From: Microbacterium imperiale
Lineage (GTDB): Bacteria > Actinomycetota > Actinomycetes > Actinomycetales > Microbacteriaceae
DNA length: 64,000 nt
Direction of reading: 5' to 3'
Assembly: GCF_017876655.1 (NCBI RefSeq)
Contig: NZ_JAGIOK010000001.1
Location: 1,364,001-1,428,000, forward strand
This document shows, piece by piece, positions 18,852-26,837 of the stretch; positions within the stretch are counted from its first letter, which is position 1, and the number at the start of each line of letters is the position of its first letter. The position numbers and the translations under genes were made by a program. Below the pieces are notes generated by a model. The model made no database searches and was not told the origin of the DNA. It was given only the letters and a program-made list of their open reading frames with translations.

Positions 18852-19754
18852 TCAGGGACTCGGTGAGAAATCGGGGTTGAGGTTCGTGACGGTCGGACGC
18901 AGAGCGATCACGACATCCGGCTCGGTCGAGCCGTCGGGATAGAGGTCGGCCTCCCACGCGTCGCGGCCGGTGACCGAGGCTCCGTTCTCGCCGACCCCCT
19001 CGGCCTCGGCGAAGCTGCGGTACGTTCCGACCATGTCGAGGGCGGGCGGTATGCCCACGAGGCTGTGCCAGTCGTCGACGGCTCCGGCGCGTGCGCCGTT
19101 GTCGGTCACAGCGACGACCTGCACGCTGTTGCGGTAGCGGCCGTCCTCTTCGGCATTCCACTCGACCGCCGCGCACCACTCCTGCTCGGTCGATTCGCCG
19201 GGGATGCCGGCGCCGGGCTCTTGCAGGACGTGGTCGTCGCCGTCGAACACGTAGATGTTGCGGCCGTCCGCGTCGTCGGGAAGCGCGGGGATCGCCGAGC
19301 AGTCACCGCCCAGTCCGGCGCGGTAGATCTTCATCGTCGAGTTGCCGAGCACCGTGTTGGGCTGAGCGTGCCCGGACGCCAGATCGTGGACGTCGTCGCC
19401 GAAGCGCTGTTCGCGGACCTCGACGTCGTAGTCCATGCCCGCGATTCCGAGGGCCGAGCCCCGCGCGGTGAAGCGCCAGATCAGCGGTTCGGCCTTCTCT
19501 TCGGGCGGCGTGAGGAGCTCAGCCAGCCGCGAACCGGGCAGCACGACGGTGACCGCCTCGCCGCCCGTCGACGACACCATCGCCTGCGGTGAGCTCGACG
19601 GGTACGCCCCGAAGGCGACGGATCCGACCGGGAACGAGGGCACGCTGATGCGGGTTGAGGCGTTCCACAGCGCGTTCGCGAGCGCTGCACCGGTAAGCAC
19701 GAGCCCGACGGCGACGCCGCCCGCGACGACCCGCTGCGTCGTCGCGCGCTTCAC
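18852..19754 (-). CDS. Secreted protein with divergent SipW-type signal region
   Basis: 300 residues. The N-terminus has a basic start, a hydrophobic run (VVAGGVAVGLVLTGAALA) and ALWNASTRISVPSF, which resembles the ALWSxS signature of its two neighbours but lacks the TAGDLNI box. The mature part contains two Cys (GGDCSAIP and QEWCAAVEW), perhaps a disulfide, and a DGDDHVLQEPG loop. Its ATG overlaps the preceding gene stop (ATGA, 19751-19754). An 80-bp gap separates it from the next SipW-type gene. It is probably a companion subunit processed by the same peptidase. The assignment is weaker than for the other two. Confidence 0.75.
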   Translation of the reverse strand: MKRATTQRVVAGGVAVGLVLTGAALANALWNASTRISVPSFPVGSVAFGAYPSSSPQAMVSSTGGEAVTVVLPGSRLAELLTPPEEKAEPLIWRFTARGSALGIAGMDYDVEVREQRFGDDVHDLASGHAQPNTVLGNSTMKIYRAGLGGDCSAIPALPDDADGRNIYVFDGDDHVLQEPGAGIPGESTEQEWCAAVEWNAEEDGRYRNSVQVVAVTDNGARAGAVDDWHSLVGIPPALDMVGTYRSFAEAEGVGENGASVTGRDAWEADLYPDGSTEPDVVIALRPTVTNLNPDFSPSP

Positions 19755-20482
19755 GAGGGTGCCCCCTTCGCCGACGATCCCGGACGGACCTGATCGAGCG
19801 AGACGGTCAGGTCATCCAGCGTCCACGCTGCGGGCCCGACCGTCGCGACCGGACGCCACAGGTAGTCACCCCGGATCTCGGTCGTGACGATCACCAGCCA
19901 GTCGTCGGTCCGCCCCGCGGACGAACCTTGGAGGCCCGGCACCGTGGTCGGCGTCCCGACGGGGATCTGCTCGGTCACGGGACTCGAGGTGCCGTCCTCG
20001 TCCGCGCGCTCGACACGGTAGGTCGCGACGACGCTGCCGTCGGCCAGCTCCGAGGTGAGGGCCGGCCGCGAGTCGACCGACAGCTCGGCCTGCAGGTTCT
20101 CGCCCTGCAGGGTCGTCTGGATCGGGATGACGACCTCGACGATGTCGCCGGGCATCGAGGGGAAGTCCGCTGCCGCCAGCTCGAGCGAACCGGACGCCGG
20201 ATCGGCGACGCCGGGGGTGACCTGCTGCCAGTAGCCGTCGCCGCGGGTGATGTTCAGATCGCCCGCCGTGATCGGCGCCCCGGCGAACGTGGCCGAGCCC
20301 GACCACAGCGCCAAGGTCGCCCCGCCTGCGCCGAGCAGCAGGGCCGCCGCGGCGCCCCCGGCCAGCAGCACACTCGCACGCCGACTGAACGGCCAGGTCC
20401 GTGCCCGTTCGCCCGCGGGACGGACGTGCTCCGAGCGCAGCTCGCGGCGGGTGGGGCCGGCGGCGTTCGCCGCCCCGGTCAC
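19751..20482 (-). CDS. Alternate-type (SipW-dependent) signal peptide exported protein
   Basis: 243 residues from a GTG at 20482. That start overlaps the beta-helix gene stop as GTGA, with GGGAAG about 7 nt upstream, and is preferred over a GTG/ATG-led extension to 20527 that would overlap by 49 bp. After a basic region the core LLAGGAAAALLLG runs into TLALWSGSATFAGAPITAGDLNI-type sequence (split here: ALWSGSATF, ITAGDLNI), closely matching the protein encoded at 17962-18771. The mature domain is beta-rich and Cys-free. The two are likely paralogous exported subunits. Tight coupling to the genes on both sides argues for co-assembly. Confidence 0.82.
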   Translation of the reverse strand: MTGAANAAGPTRRELRSEHVRPAGERARTWPFSRRASVLLAGGAAAALLLGAGGATLALWSGSATFAGAPITAGDLNITRGDGYWQQVTPGVADPASGSLELAAADFPSMPGDIVEVVIPIQTTLQGENLQAELSVDSRPALTSELADGSVVATYRVERADEDGTSSPVTEQIPVGTPTTVPGLQGSSAGRTDDWLVIVTTEIRGDYLWRPVATVGPAAWTLDDLTVSLDQVRPGSSAKGAPS

Positions 20483-23301
20483 CGGCTGCTTCCCGTCGTC
20501 GTGTCGACCGGGATCAGGGCCCCGCACGCCGACAGGTGCGCGTACTCGCCGATCTCGAGCCGGTCGATCCTCCCGATGACACCGTCCTCGCCGAGGCGGG
20601 TGTCGCTGTCGGTGATGACGAGATCACGCAGCTGCGTCGCCCAGTCATCGGCCGACACGTTCGTGACGGTGTAGACGAAGCAGACCGCCTGCCCGTCGGT
20701 CAGCCGGGTGCCGGTGAGCGCCTCGGTGCCCGTCGCCATGATCTGCTGCGGGGAGGACGAGTCGGCCACGTCGACGAACGCGCGCTTCTCGATGCGCAGC
20801 GACGGATCGGTCGAGAACAGCCGAACGAGGACGGACGGCACGACCAGCTCGTCGTAGTTCCTGTCGTCCGAGACCACGGTGCTGCCGATCACCACCGGCG
20901 TGTTCGCGGGGACGTTCCCGTCCTCCGCCGTCACGCGGATGGGAGCGGATGCCGTGGCCCCCGGCCCGATCACGGGGATCGGGTCGCTCAGGCTGACCCC
21001 GTGAACCACACCGGCCTCGTCGACGGCGGACGAGAACCGCACCTCTGCCGTCGGCTCCGGCGCTCCGGTGCGCAGATCGAACGTGAACGTCTGACCCTCG
21101 GCGTCACCGGTCACCACGGTGAAGTCCGACGGAGACGCGACGATCGGGTTCGTGAACTCGATCCAGGCCTCGTCGTTCACCGCCGGTTCGGGGTTCGTCA
21201 TCCCGCCGACGCCCGACACGCGATCGGCGGGGATCGCGACATCGACGCGGGCGGAGTCGTCGACCCGCACCACGGCGGTGAACTCGCGCGAGGACGCGCC
21301 CGCGACCGGCTCGACCGAGATGATGCGCGGGTTCAACCGGGCCTCGTCGATGGTCTGCTCGACCGCCTCGGTCGACAGCTCGAGCGCCTCCGCCGACACC
21401 GAATCGGGGTCCAGGGGCACCGACGAGGTGATCGTGAAGTGCAGGTCCCGCGCGAGGGTCGGGTTGTTCTGTCCCTCGGCGCGTTCCACCGTCAGCTGCG
21501 GGCGGCAATTGCCGCTCAGCGGCACCACACGCGAGTACTGCGATGACTGCGACGTGGAGGTCTGCGTCTGCACGCGGAGGTAGCCACCGACCGCGCCGGT
21601 GTCGGGGTCGGCGATCGTGACGTCGCTCATCACGTCGGGGTTCGTCGTGGGCAGCTGCACGGCACCGACCGGGAGGTCGACCTGGATTGTCGCGCTGTCG
21701 CCCGAGATCGCGGACGCGCGCCCGAGGTAGACCTCGGCCGTGCGGTCGGCGGTCCAATACACGTCGAGATCGACCTCGCCGGTCGCCGCCGCACCGCTCC
21801 GCGGCGGCGACACGTCGAACAACGCGGGACACATGGCCCGATCGGCGAACGGCGACTCCGCGGTGGCGGCCCCCTCCGGGACGTCGCCGGTGAGCACCGT
21901 GGCGTCGGACGACGGGAACCAGGTCAGGACGTTGCCGTTCGCGTTCACGGCGTTCGCCAGTAGCGCCGGCGTAAGGTAGGACATCTCCTCGTCGAGGGCC
22001 GGGCGCGGCTTGCTTCCGCTGCGATCGCCGAAGGTGTTGCGCTCGACGGTGACGTTTCCGGTGCGGTTCAGATAGATCGACGCGAGGTCGAATCCGTCGA
22101 AATGGTTGTCGCTGATCTCGAGGTTGCCGGCGTTGCCGGGCGAGGTGAGCCCGTCCCACGAGATCGCATAGCCCTGCCCGCTGGCCGCCCGCACGAACTC
22201 ATTGCCGACGATCCGGTTCTCGCCGCCGAGTTCCCCGTGGGGCAGGGCGATGAGGGCATCGGTCGTGGCGCGCCACACGCCGCGGTGGTTGATGAAGCGA
22301 TTGTGCGAGATGTCGATGTTCGACATCCGGATGTCCTGCGAGATCGCGCCTGTGGCGAACTGGAACGAGAACCGCTCGGGGAGGTTGGTGACGCTGCTGT
22401 TGACGAACGTGAACCCGTCCACGACGCCGCCTCGGCCGCGCGGCTCGAACTGGACGAAGTCTGTGGCGCACCCGGCCCCGTTGGTCGCGGTGCACGAGCC
22501 GGAGGTCGGATACGTGATGTGGAAGTTCTCGACACGGAAGTTCTCGACCGGAGTGCTGTCGCGCAGGTTGAAGTGGAACACCGCCGTCCGCGGACGCGCC
22601 TGAGCGAAGCCCTGGACGCGGTAATTGCGGATGGTGACGTTCTTCGCACCCTCGGTCAGCAGGACGAACCGCTCGGGGAAGTTGTTGCGGGTCGCGATGG
22701 TCGACCCGCCGTCCAGGATGAATCCGTCGGCCCGCGCACCGAACGAGAGCGATGTGCGACCCGAGAGCATCTGGGTCATGTTGCGGAATTCGATGTCGGG
22801 CCCGTTGATGTAGAACAGGGCCGAGGTCGTACGGGAGCTGGTCTGCATCGTGATGCGGTTGTCGAGATCGAGGATCACGGGCGCGGTGACGGCGAAGTGT
22901 GCGCCGCCGTCCCAGCTGTTGATGCTCCCGTTGTGCATGCGCACCGTCGTGCCGTCGGTCGCGTTGATGTTTCCGCTCAGCCCCTCGGCTGCGGTGATGA
23001 GAATCGAACCCTTCGGCAGATTCAGCGCATTGGCCTCCTCGAGCGCGGCGCGGAGCGTGCACGGACCGGCGACGCTCCGACAGACACCGTCGCCGACGTT
23101 GGCCCCGCGGGCGTTCGCGGTCGTGATGAGCGACTCGATGACGAACGTGTGGGTCACCGCCTGCGCGCTCGCAGCGGCGACCAGCGACCCGCCGATGAGC
23201 GCCGCAGTGGTGGTGATCGCGGCCGCGATACGCTTCCACCTGCGGGTGGCGGTGCCGCCCGCGCGTGCGGCGCGCTTCGCAGACTTGTCGCGTCGTTCCA
23301 T
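20479..23301 (-). CDS. Large secreted right-handed beta-helix protein, first gene of the SipW-type operon
   Basis: 940 residues. A conventional signal peptide (basic, then IAAAITTTAALIGGSLVAAASAQA) is followed by a CSLREA-like opening (CTLRAALEEANAL) and a right-handed parallel beta-helix with Asn-rich turns (HNRFINHRG, EISDNHFDGF, VERNTFGDRSG) to about residue 480. Ig-like or DUF11-like beta domains make up the C-terminal half, which ends near DTTTGSSR. The ATG at 23301 has GGAGG 6 nt upstream and starts the signal peptide. Beta-helix proteins bind or cleave polysaccharide or serve as adhesins; no catalytic residues are evident. It is coupled to the downstream SipW-type gene by a 4-bp overlap. 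Confidence 0.85.
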   Translation of the reverse strand: MERRDKSAKRAARAGGTATRRWKRIAAAITTTAALIGGSLVAAASAQAVTHTFVIESLITTANARGANVGDGVCRSVAGPCTLRAALEEANALNLPKGSILITAAEGLSGNINATDGTTVRMHNGSINSWDGGAHFAVTAPVILDLDNRITMQTSSRTTSALFYINGPDIEFRNMTQMLSGRTSLSFGARADGFILDGGSTIATRNNFPERFVLLTEGAKNVTIRNYRVQGFAQARPRTAVFHFNLRDSTPVENFRVENFHITYPTSGSCTATNGAGCATDFVQFEPRGRGGVVDGFTFVNSSVTNLPERFSFQFATGAISQDIRMSNIDISHNRFINHRGVWRATTDALIALPHGELGGENRIVGNEFVRAASGQGYAISWDGLTSPGNAGNLEISDNHFDGFDLASIYLNRTGNVTVERNTFGDRSGSKPRPALDEEMSYLTPALLANAVNANGNVLTWFPSSDATVLTGDVPEGAATAESPFADRAMCPALFDVSPPRSGAAATGEVDLDVYWTADRTAEVYLGRASAISGDSATIQVDLPVGAVQLPTTNPDVMSDVTIADPDTGAVGGYLRVQTQTSTSQSSQYSRVVPLSGNCRPQLTVERAEGQNNPTLARDLHFTITSSVPLDPDSVSAEALELSTEAVEQTIDEARLNPRIISVEPVAGASSREFTAVVRVDDSARVDVAIPADRVSGVGGMTNPEPAVNDEAWIEFTNPIVASPSDFTVVTGDAEGQTFTFDLRTGAPEPTAEVRFSSAVDEAGVVHGVSLSDPIPVIGPGATASAPIRVTAEDGNVPANTPVVIGSTVVSDDRNYDELVVPSVLVRLFSTDPSLRIEKRAFVDVADSSSPQQIMATGTEALTGTRLTDGQAVCFVYTVTNVSADDWATQLRDLVITDSDTRLGEDGVIGRIDRLEIGEYAHLSACGALIPVDTTTGSSR

Positions 23302-23386
23302 GCCGATCCTCCGTGTCGCTGTGCCCGATTGCGTGAATAGCTTTCGAGCGCGACAGCGGCGAATCCATGCCATATGGCGTACTGAG

Positions 23387-23399
23387 GTGGTCAGACCAC
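23387..23399. promoter_or_regulatory. Perfect palindrome GTGGTCAGACCAC upstream of the SipW-type operon
   Basis: A 13-bp dyad about 86 bp before the beta-helix start codon. The core TGGTCAGACCA matches the TGGTnnnACCA form used by FadR-like GntR regulators. A second 10-bp palindrome, GCCATATGGC, is at 23369-23378. This is the only intergenic space before the operon (23302-23472), so both could control it. No FadR-like gene is in the window. Confidence 0.5.
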
Positions 23400-23472
23400 A
23401 GAAGTTCAGAACGTTTCCGTGTGACGTACGAGGCCGGCTCGGGCCGTTTCAGTACGCGGGACGAGGGGCGCG

Positions 23473-25149
23473 TCAGGAGTGCGGAGTGCGGGGCGCGACG
23501 GCATCCGCGACGGTGATCTCGAACACCACATCGTCGCCGTCCTGGAAGAGCCGGATGCCGGGCTGATTCGTGCCGAGCCCCGACCGTCGCGACGGAGCGA
23601 GCCGGCCGGGGGATGTCACGCGCACCCGCAGCGCGCCCGCCGGCGTGCGGTCGACGCGGACGTCCGCCACCCGAGCCGCCGAGTGCTTGACGGCGTTGAC
23701 CAGCGCCTCGTTCACCGCCGTGACGATGCGATCGGATGCCGCCAGGCCGGCGAGCATCGCGGCGGCGTCGGCCTCGACCCGGCACGAGACCGTCACCGCG
23801 GAGCGCCAGGCGTCGACGAGCCCGTCGAGCGCGTCGCGCGCCGTCGCGGGGTCGGTGTCGGCGGGGTGCAGCAGGGCGTGGAAGGCCGCCTCGGTGCGCC
23901 CGCGGAAGTCCGCGACCTCGTCCGCCGTCGGCTCCCGGTCGTCGACCCGCGCCGCGAACACGACGCACGCTCCCTGCGCCCGCCCGTGCAGGATGTCGAC
24001 CGCGCGGCGCACGGGCGCCTGCGCGCGCACGTCGGCGGCGGCGGCTTCGCGCGCGGCGTCGGCGAGTCCGGTCGTCGCGCGGCGCTCGTCGGCGCGCGCT
24101 CGCGCGAGGGCGTCACGACACAGGCTGACGAGCACCGCCACGAGCGGCACCGCGAGCACCGGGACGAGCCCGAGCGTGCCGATGGCCGGCAGGAACGCAT
24201 ACGTCACGCCGGCCATGCCGACACCGGCGACGAGCCAGACGGCGACGAACGCGGCTCCGCCTCGGGGCGCAGCCGCCCAGCGCCGGGTGGCGGCTCCGGC
24301 GAGGAGGTCGACGAGGATGCCGCCGGCGAGGCCGCCCAGCCCCACCCCCACTCCCCCGGCGGCCACCGCGAACGGGAAGCAGCCCAACGCGTACAGCGGC
24401 GCCACGCTGAACCACGGCGGCGCGACGAGGCGGTGCGACACCGGCGGCGCCGGCTCGGGCGGCCGGCCCGGCCCCGCTCTCCGGGGCACCGGTGTGTCAG
24501 CGCGCTCGCGGAGACCGCGATCGAGCGAGTGGCTGACGGCGCGCACGCGCTCGGCGAACGCCCGCACGGCGTCGAAGTCCACGGGCCCGGCGAGCATCCG
24601 TTCCCGCGCCTCACGCAGATCGGTCACCGCTCCCGCGATCTCGCCGCCCACCGCGCGTGCGCGCTCCTCGCTGCGGGCCCGGGCCACCTCGACGCGGTCG
24701 AGCGCATCGCGCAGGCGCTGAGCGGCGGCGAGCGCGGCGGCGTGGCGCGAGGTGATGACCGCGACGATCGACAGCAGCGCGAACGCCGTCACGAGGTTCG
24801 TCGCGATGCGGGCTCCCGGCATCCCGTGGGGCGCGAGACCGAAGAGGGCGACGCTGACGGCGTCGTTCACGCTCGACCGGCACGTCGCCACCGCGACGAG
24901 CGAGCCGAGCACCACGACGGCGCGCGCGGGCCGCGCACGCAGCATCCGTTCGGCGACGGCGGCCGGCACGAGTGCGGCCGCGAGCACCGCCCACCCGAGG
25001 CCGGCGACGACGACGCCGCGCAGGTAGTCCTCGGGACGGGTGCCCCCGATCGAGGGCACGGAGAACAGGCTCGCCACGAGCAGCGACAGCACGGCGCTCC
25101 AGCGGGTGTAGAACGCCCCGCCGGTGACCGCGTTCCACCAGATCCTCAT
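23473..25149 (-). CDS. Atypical membrane histidine-kinase-like protein (HATPase without recognisable DHp)
   Basis: 558 residues. There are about six N-terminal helices, an Arg/Glu-rich coiled linker (about 140-210), a second helix set (about 250-345), another helical linker and a C-terminal HATPase_c-like domain (N box NEALVNAVKHS; then GLGTNQPGIRLF in place of a normal G box). I see no HExxT or H-box phospho-acceptor, so it may be a NarX/DesK-like kinase degenerated in that region or an ATP-binding sensor without autokinase activity. It ends 171 bp upstream of the SipW-type block in the same direction, so it could sense for it. No response regulator is adjacent. Confidence 0.75.
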   Translation of the reverse strand: MRIWWNAVTGGAFYTRWSAVLSLLVASLFSVPSIGGTRPEDYLRGVVVAGLGWAVLAAALVPAAVAERMLRARPARAVVVLGSLVAVATCRSSVNDAVSVALFGLAPHGMPGARIATNLVTAFALLSIVAVITSRHAAALAAAQRLRDALDRVEVARARSEERARAVGGEIAGAVTDLREARERMLAGPVDFDAVRAFAERVRAVSHSLDRGLRERADTPVPRRAGPGRPPEPAPPVSHRLVAPPWFSVAPLYALGCFPFAVAAGGVGVGLGGLAGGILVDLLAGAATRRWAAAPRGGAAFVAVWLVAGVGMAGVTYAFLPAIGTLGLVPVLAVPLVAVLVSLCRDALARARADERRATTGLADAAREAAAADVRAQAPVRRAVDILHGRAQGACVVFAARVDDREPTADEVADFRGRTEAAFHALLHPADTDPATARDALDGLVDAWRSAVTVSCRVEADAAAMLAGLAASDRIVTAVNEALVNAVKHSAARVADVRVDRTPAGALRVRVTSPGRLAPSRRSGLGTNQPGIRLFQDGDDVVFEITVADAVAPRTPHS

Positions 25150-25242
25150 CGCCGGAAGCGCATTCCCCTGAACGACCCAGCCGTCGGGTACGCCTGATGT
25201 CGGCGCGATGCTACCAGCGCGCGGCCGGGCCGCGCGGACTCA

Positions 25243-26079
25243 TTACGCGGCGAAGGTGCCGATCAGCACGAGGCCCACCCCGGCGACGTTGTAGACGACG
25301 TGCGCGAGGACGGCGGGCCAGATGCGCCCGGTGACGAGCACGAGCATCGCGCACACGACCCCGACCAGGCCGATCGACAGCACAGCGTCGGCACCCAGAC
25401 TGCCGTCGACCAGGTGCACGACGACGAAGACGGCCGACGAGATGAGCAGGGCGGCCAGTCCGGCGACGACGTGACCGGCGGGACGCCGCAGCACCGTGTA
25501 GATCGCGACGAGCAGGACGACGCGGAAGAAGAACTCCTCGATGACCGGCCCGATCACACCCGCCGCGAGGGCGTCGGTGAACCACCAGCTGATCGGCAGC
25601 CGCCCGTCCACGAGCACCATGCCCGGGAACGCCGCCTGCCCCGTGACCGCCTGCTGGATGAGCCCCTGGCACAGCCGCAGGATGGCCCCGAACCCGAGCC
25701 CCAGCAGCACGTCGGACGGTCGGAAGCGCAGCAGCCCCGCGGGGCGCGAGCGCCGCAGCGCGATGACGATGGGTACGAGCATGCCCAGCCACAGCAGGCC
25801 GGTCGCGACCCATCCGGCCCAGGCGGCGGTCGGCTGCAGCGTGACGATGAGGTAGCCGGCGAGCACGCCCGCCCCGAGACCGAGCACCGACCACGCGATC
25901 AGCATCTCGCGCCACGTGCGGACGGTGGACCCGCCCTCGCGCCAGTCGGTGCGACGCCGACGGCGACCCGATGTGCGCCCGGGCTCGAGCGCTTCCGAGG
26001 GATCTGCGCTCGTGTCGTGCGCGAGCGACTCCTCCGCCGCGACGGAGGCCGGAAGCGGCTCGCTAGGGTGGGTGTGCAC
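25243..26079 (-). CDS. CPBP-family intramembrane metalloprotease (CAAX/Abi type)
   Basis: 278 residues: an N-terminal hydrophilic region of about 55 residues, then about eight membrane helices. The three family motifs are present: EEFFFR, FVVVHL and HVVYN, whose Glu and His residues would form the metal site. In bacteria these proteases have been linked to bacteriocin immunity, membrane-protein processing and signalling; the substrate here is unknown. A GTG start at 26079 is assumed; its ribosome site is weak and it is divergent from the phosphatase gene 54 bp away. Confidence 0.88.
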   Translation of the reverse strand: MHTHPSEPLPASVAAEESLAHDTSADPSEALEPGRTSGRRRRRTDWREGGSTVRTWREMLIAWSVLGLGAGVLAGYLIVTLQPTAAWAGWVATGLLWLGMLVPIVIALRRSRPAGLLRFRPSDVLLGLGFGAILRLCQGLIQQAVTGQAAFPGMVLVDGRLPISWWFTDALAAGVIGPVIEEFFFRVVLLVAIYTVLRRPAGHVVAGLAALLISSAVFVVVHLVDGSLGADAVLSIGLVGVVCAMLVLVTGRIWPAVLAHVVYNVAGVGLVLIGTFAA

Positions 26080-26133
26080 GCGCCCACGTTACCCGGCAGT
26101 CCGCGAACCGGCGCCCCGTCTTCGGAGGTCCCC

Positions 26134-26742
26134 TTGGTCGAGATCGTCACGATCTGCACGGGAAACATCTGCCGCTCGCCGCTGGCCGCGCTCGCGCTGC
26201 GCACGCGGCTCGCCGACCTGGGCGTCTCGGTCGTCAGCGCCGGCACCCGGGGTCTGGCCGACCACGCGATGACCGACGAGGCCCAGCGGCTCGCCGTCGC
26301 CCGCGGCATCCCGGCCGCCGACGCAGCCGCGCATCGGGCGCGGTTCCTCAGCGAGGCGCATCTGGCCTCGGCCGATCTCGTGCTCGCGATGGCACGCGAT
26401 CACCGGCGCGCCGTCGCCGAACTCGCCCCCGCCCGATCGCGCGTGGCCTTCACCGTCCGCGAGTTCGCACGCCTCGCCGGATCACTCTCGGATGCGGCGG
26501 TGCTCGCGGCCGCGGCGGCGGCACCGGACCAGGATGCCGCCGGGCGGCTGCGCGGCGCGCTGACGGCCGTGTCGGGGCAGCGCGGGCTCGTGCTTCCTCC
26601 CGCCGACCCGGCCGACGACGACGTCATCGACCCGTATCGGCGGTCCTGGGCGACGTACGAGCTGTCGGCCGTGCAGCTCGATCCCGCGCTCGACGCGGTG
26701 GTCCGCATCGTCCGCCTGGCGGTGGCACCGACTCCGACCTGA
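26134..26742 (+). CDS. Low-molecular-weight protein-tyrosine phosphatase (Wzb type)
   Basis: 202 residues. The catalytic P-loop C8-TGNIC-R14-SP matches CX5R, and the C-terminal general acid lies in VIDPYRRS. It starts at TTG 26134 with GGAGG 9 nt upstream, which puts the P-loop eight residues from the N-terminus as in the family. It is longer than the usual 150 or so because of an Ala-rich insertion of about 45 residues in the middle. It is encoded 95 bp upstream of a BY-kinase with a tyrosine tail, so it should dephosphorylate that kinase and control exopolysaccharide assembly, as Wzb does for Wzc. Confidence 0.92.
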   Translation: MVEIVTICTGNICRSPLAALALRTRLADLGVSVVSAGTRGLADHAMTDEAQRLAVARGIPAADAAAHRARFLSEAHLASADLVLAMARDHRRAVAELAPARSRVAFTVREFARLAGSLSDAAVLAAAAAAPDQDAAGRLRGALTAVSGQRGLVLPPADPADDDVIDPYRRSWATYELSAVQLDPALDAVVRIVRLAVAPTPT

Positions 26743-26837
26743 TCCGTCCGGCGATGTTTGACGCAGGCCGGAAACATGCCTGTGGCAGACTGATCCGAGT
26801 TTCCGACGTCGCCCCCGGGCGCGCACCGAAGGGCAGC

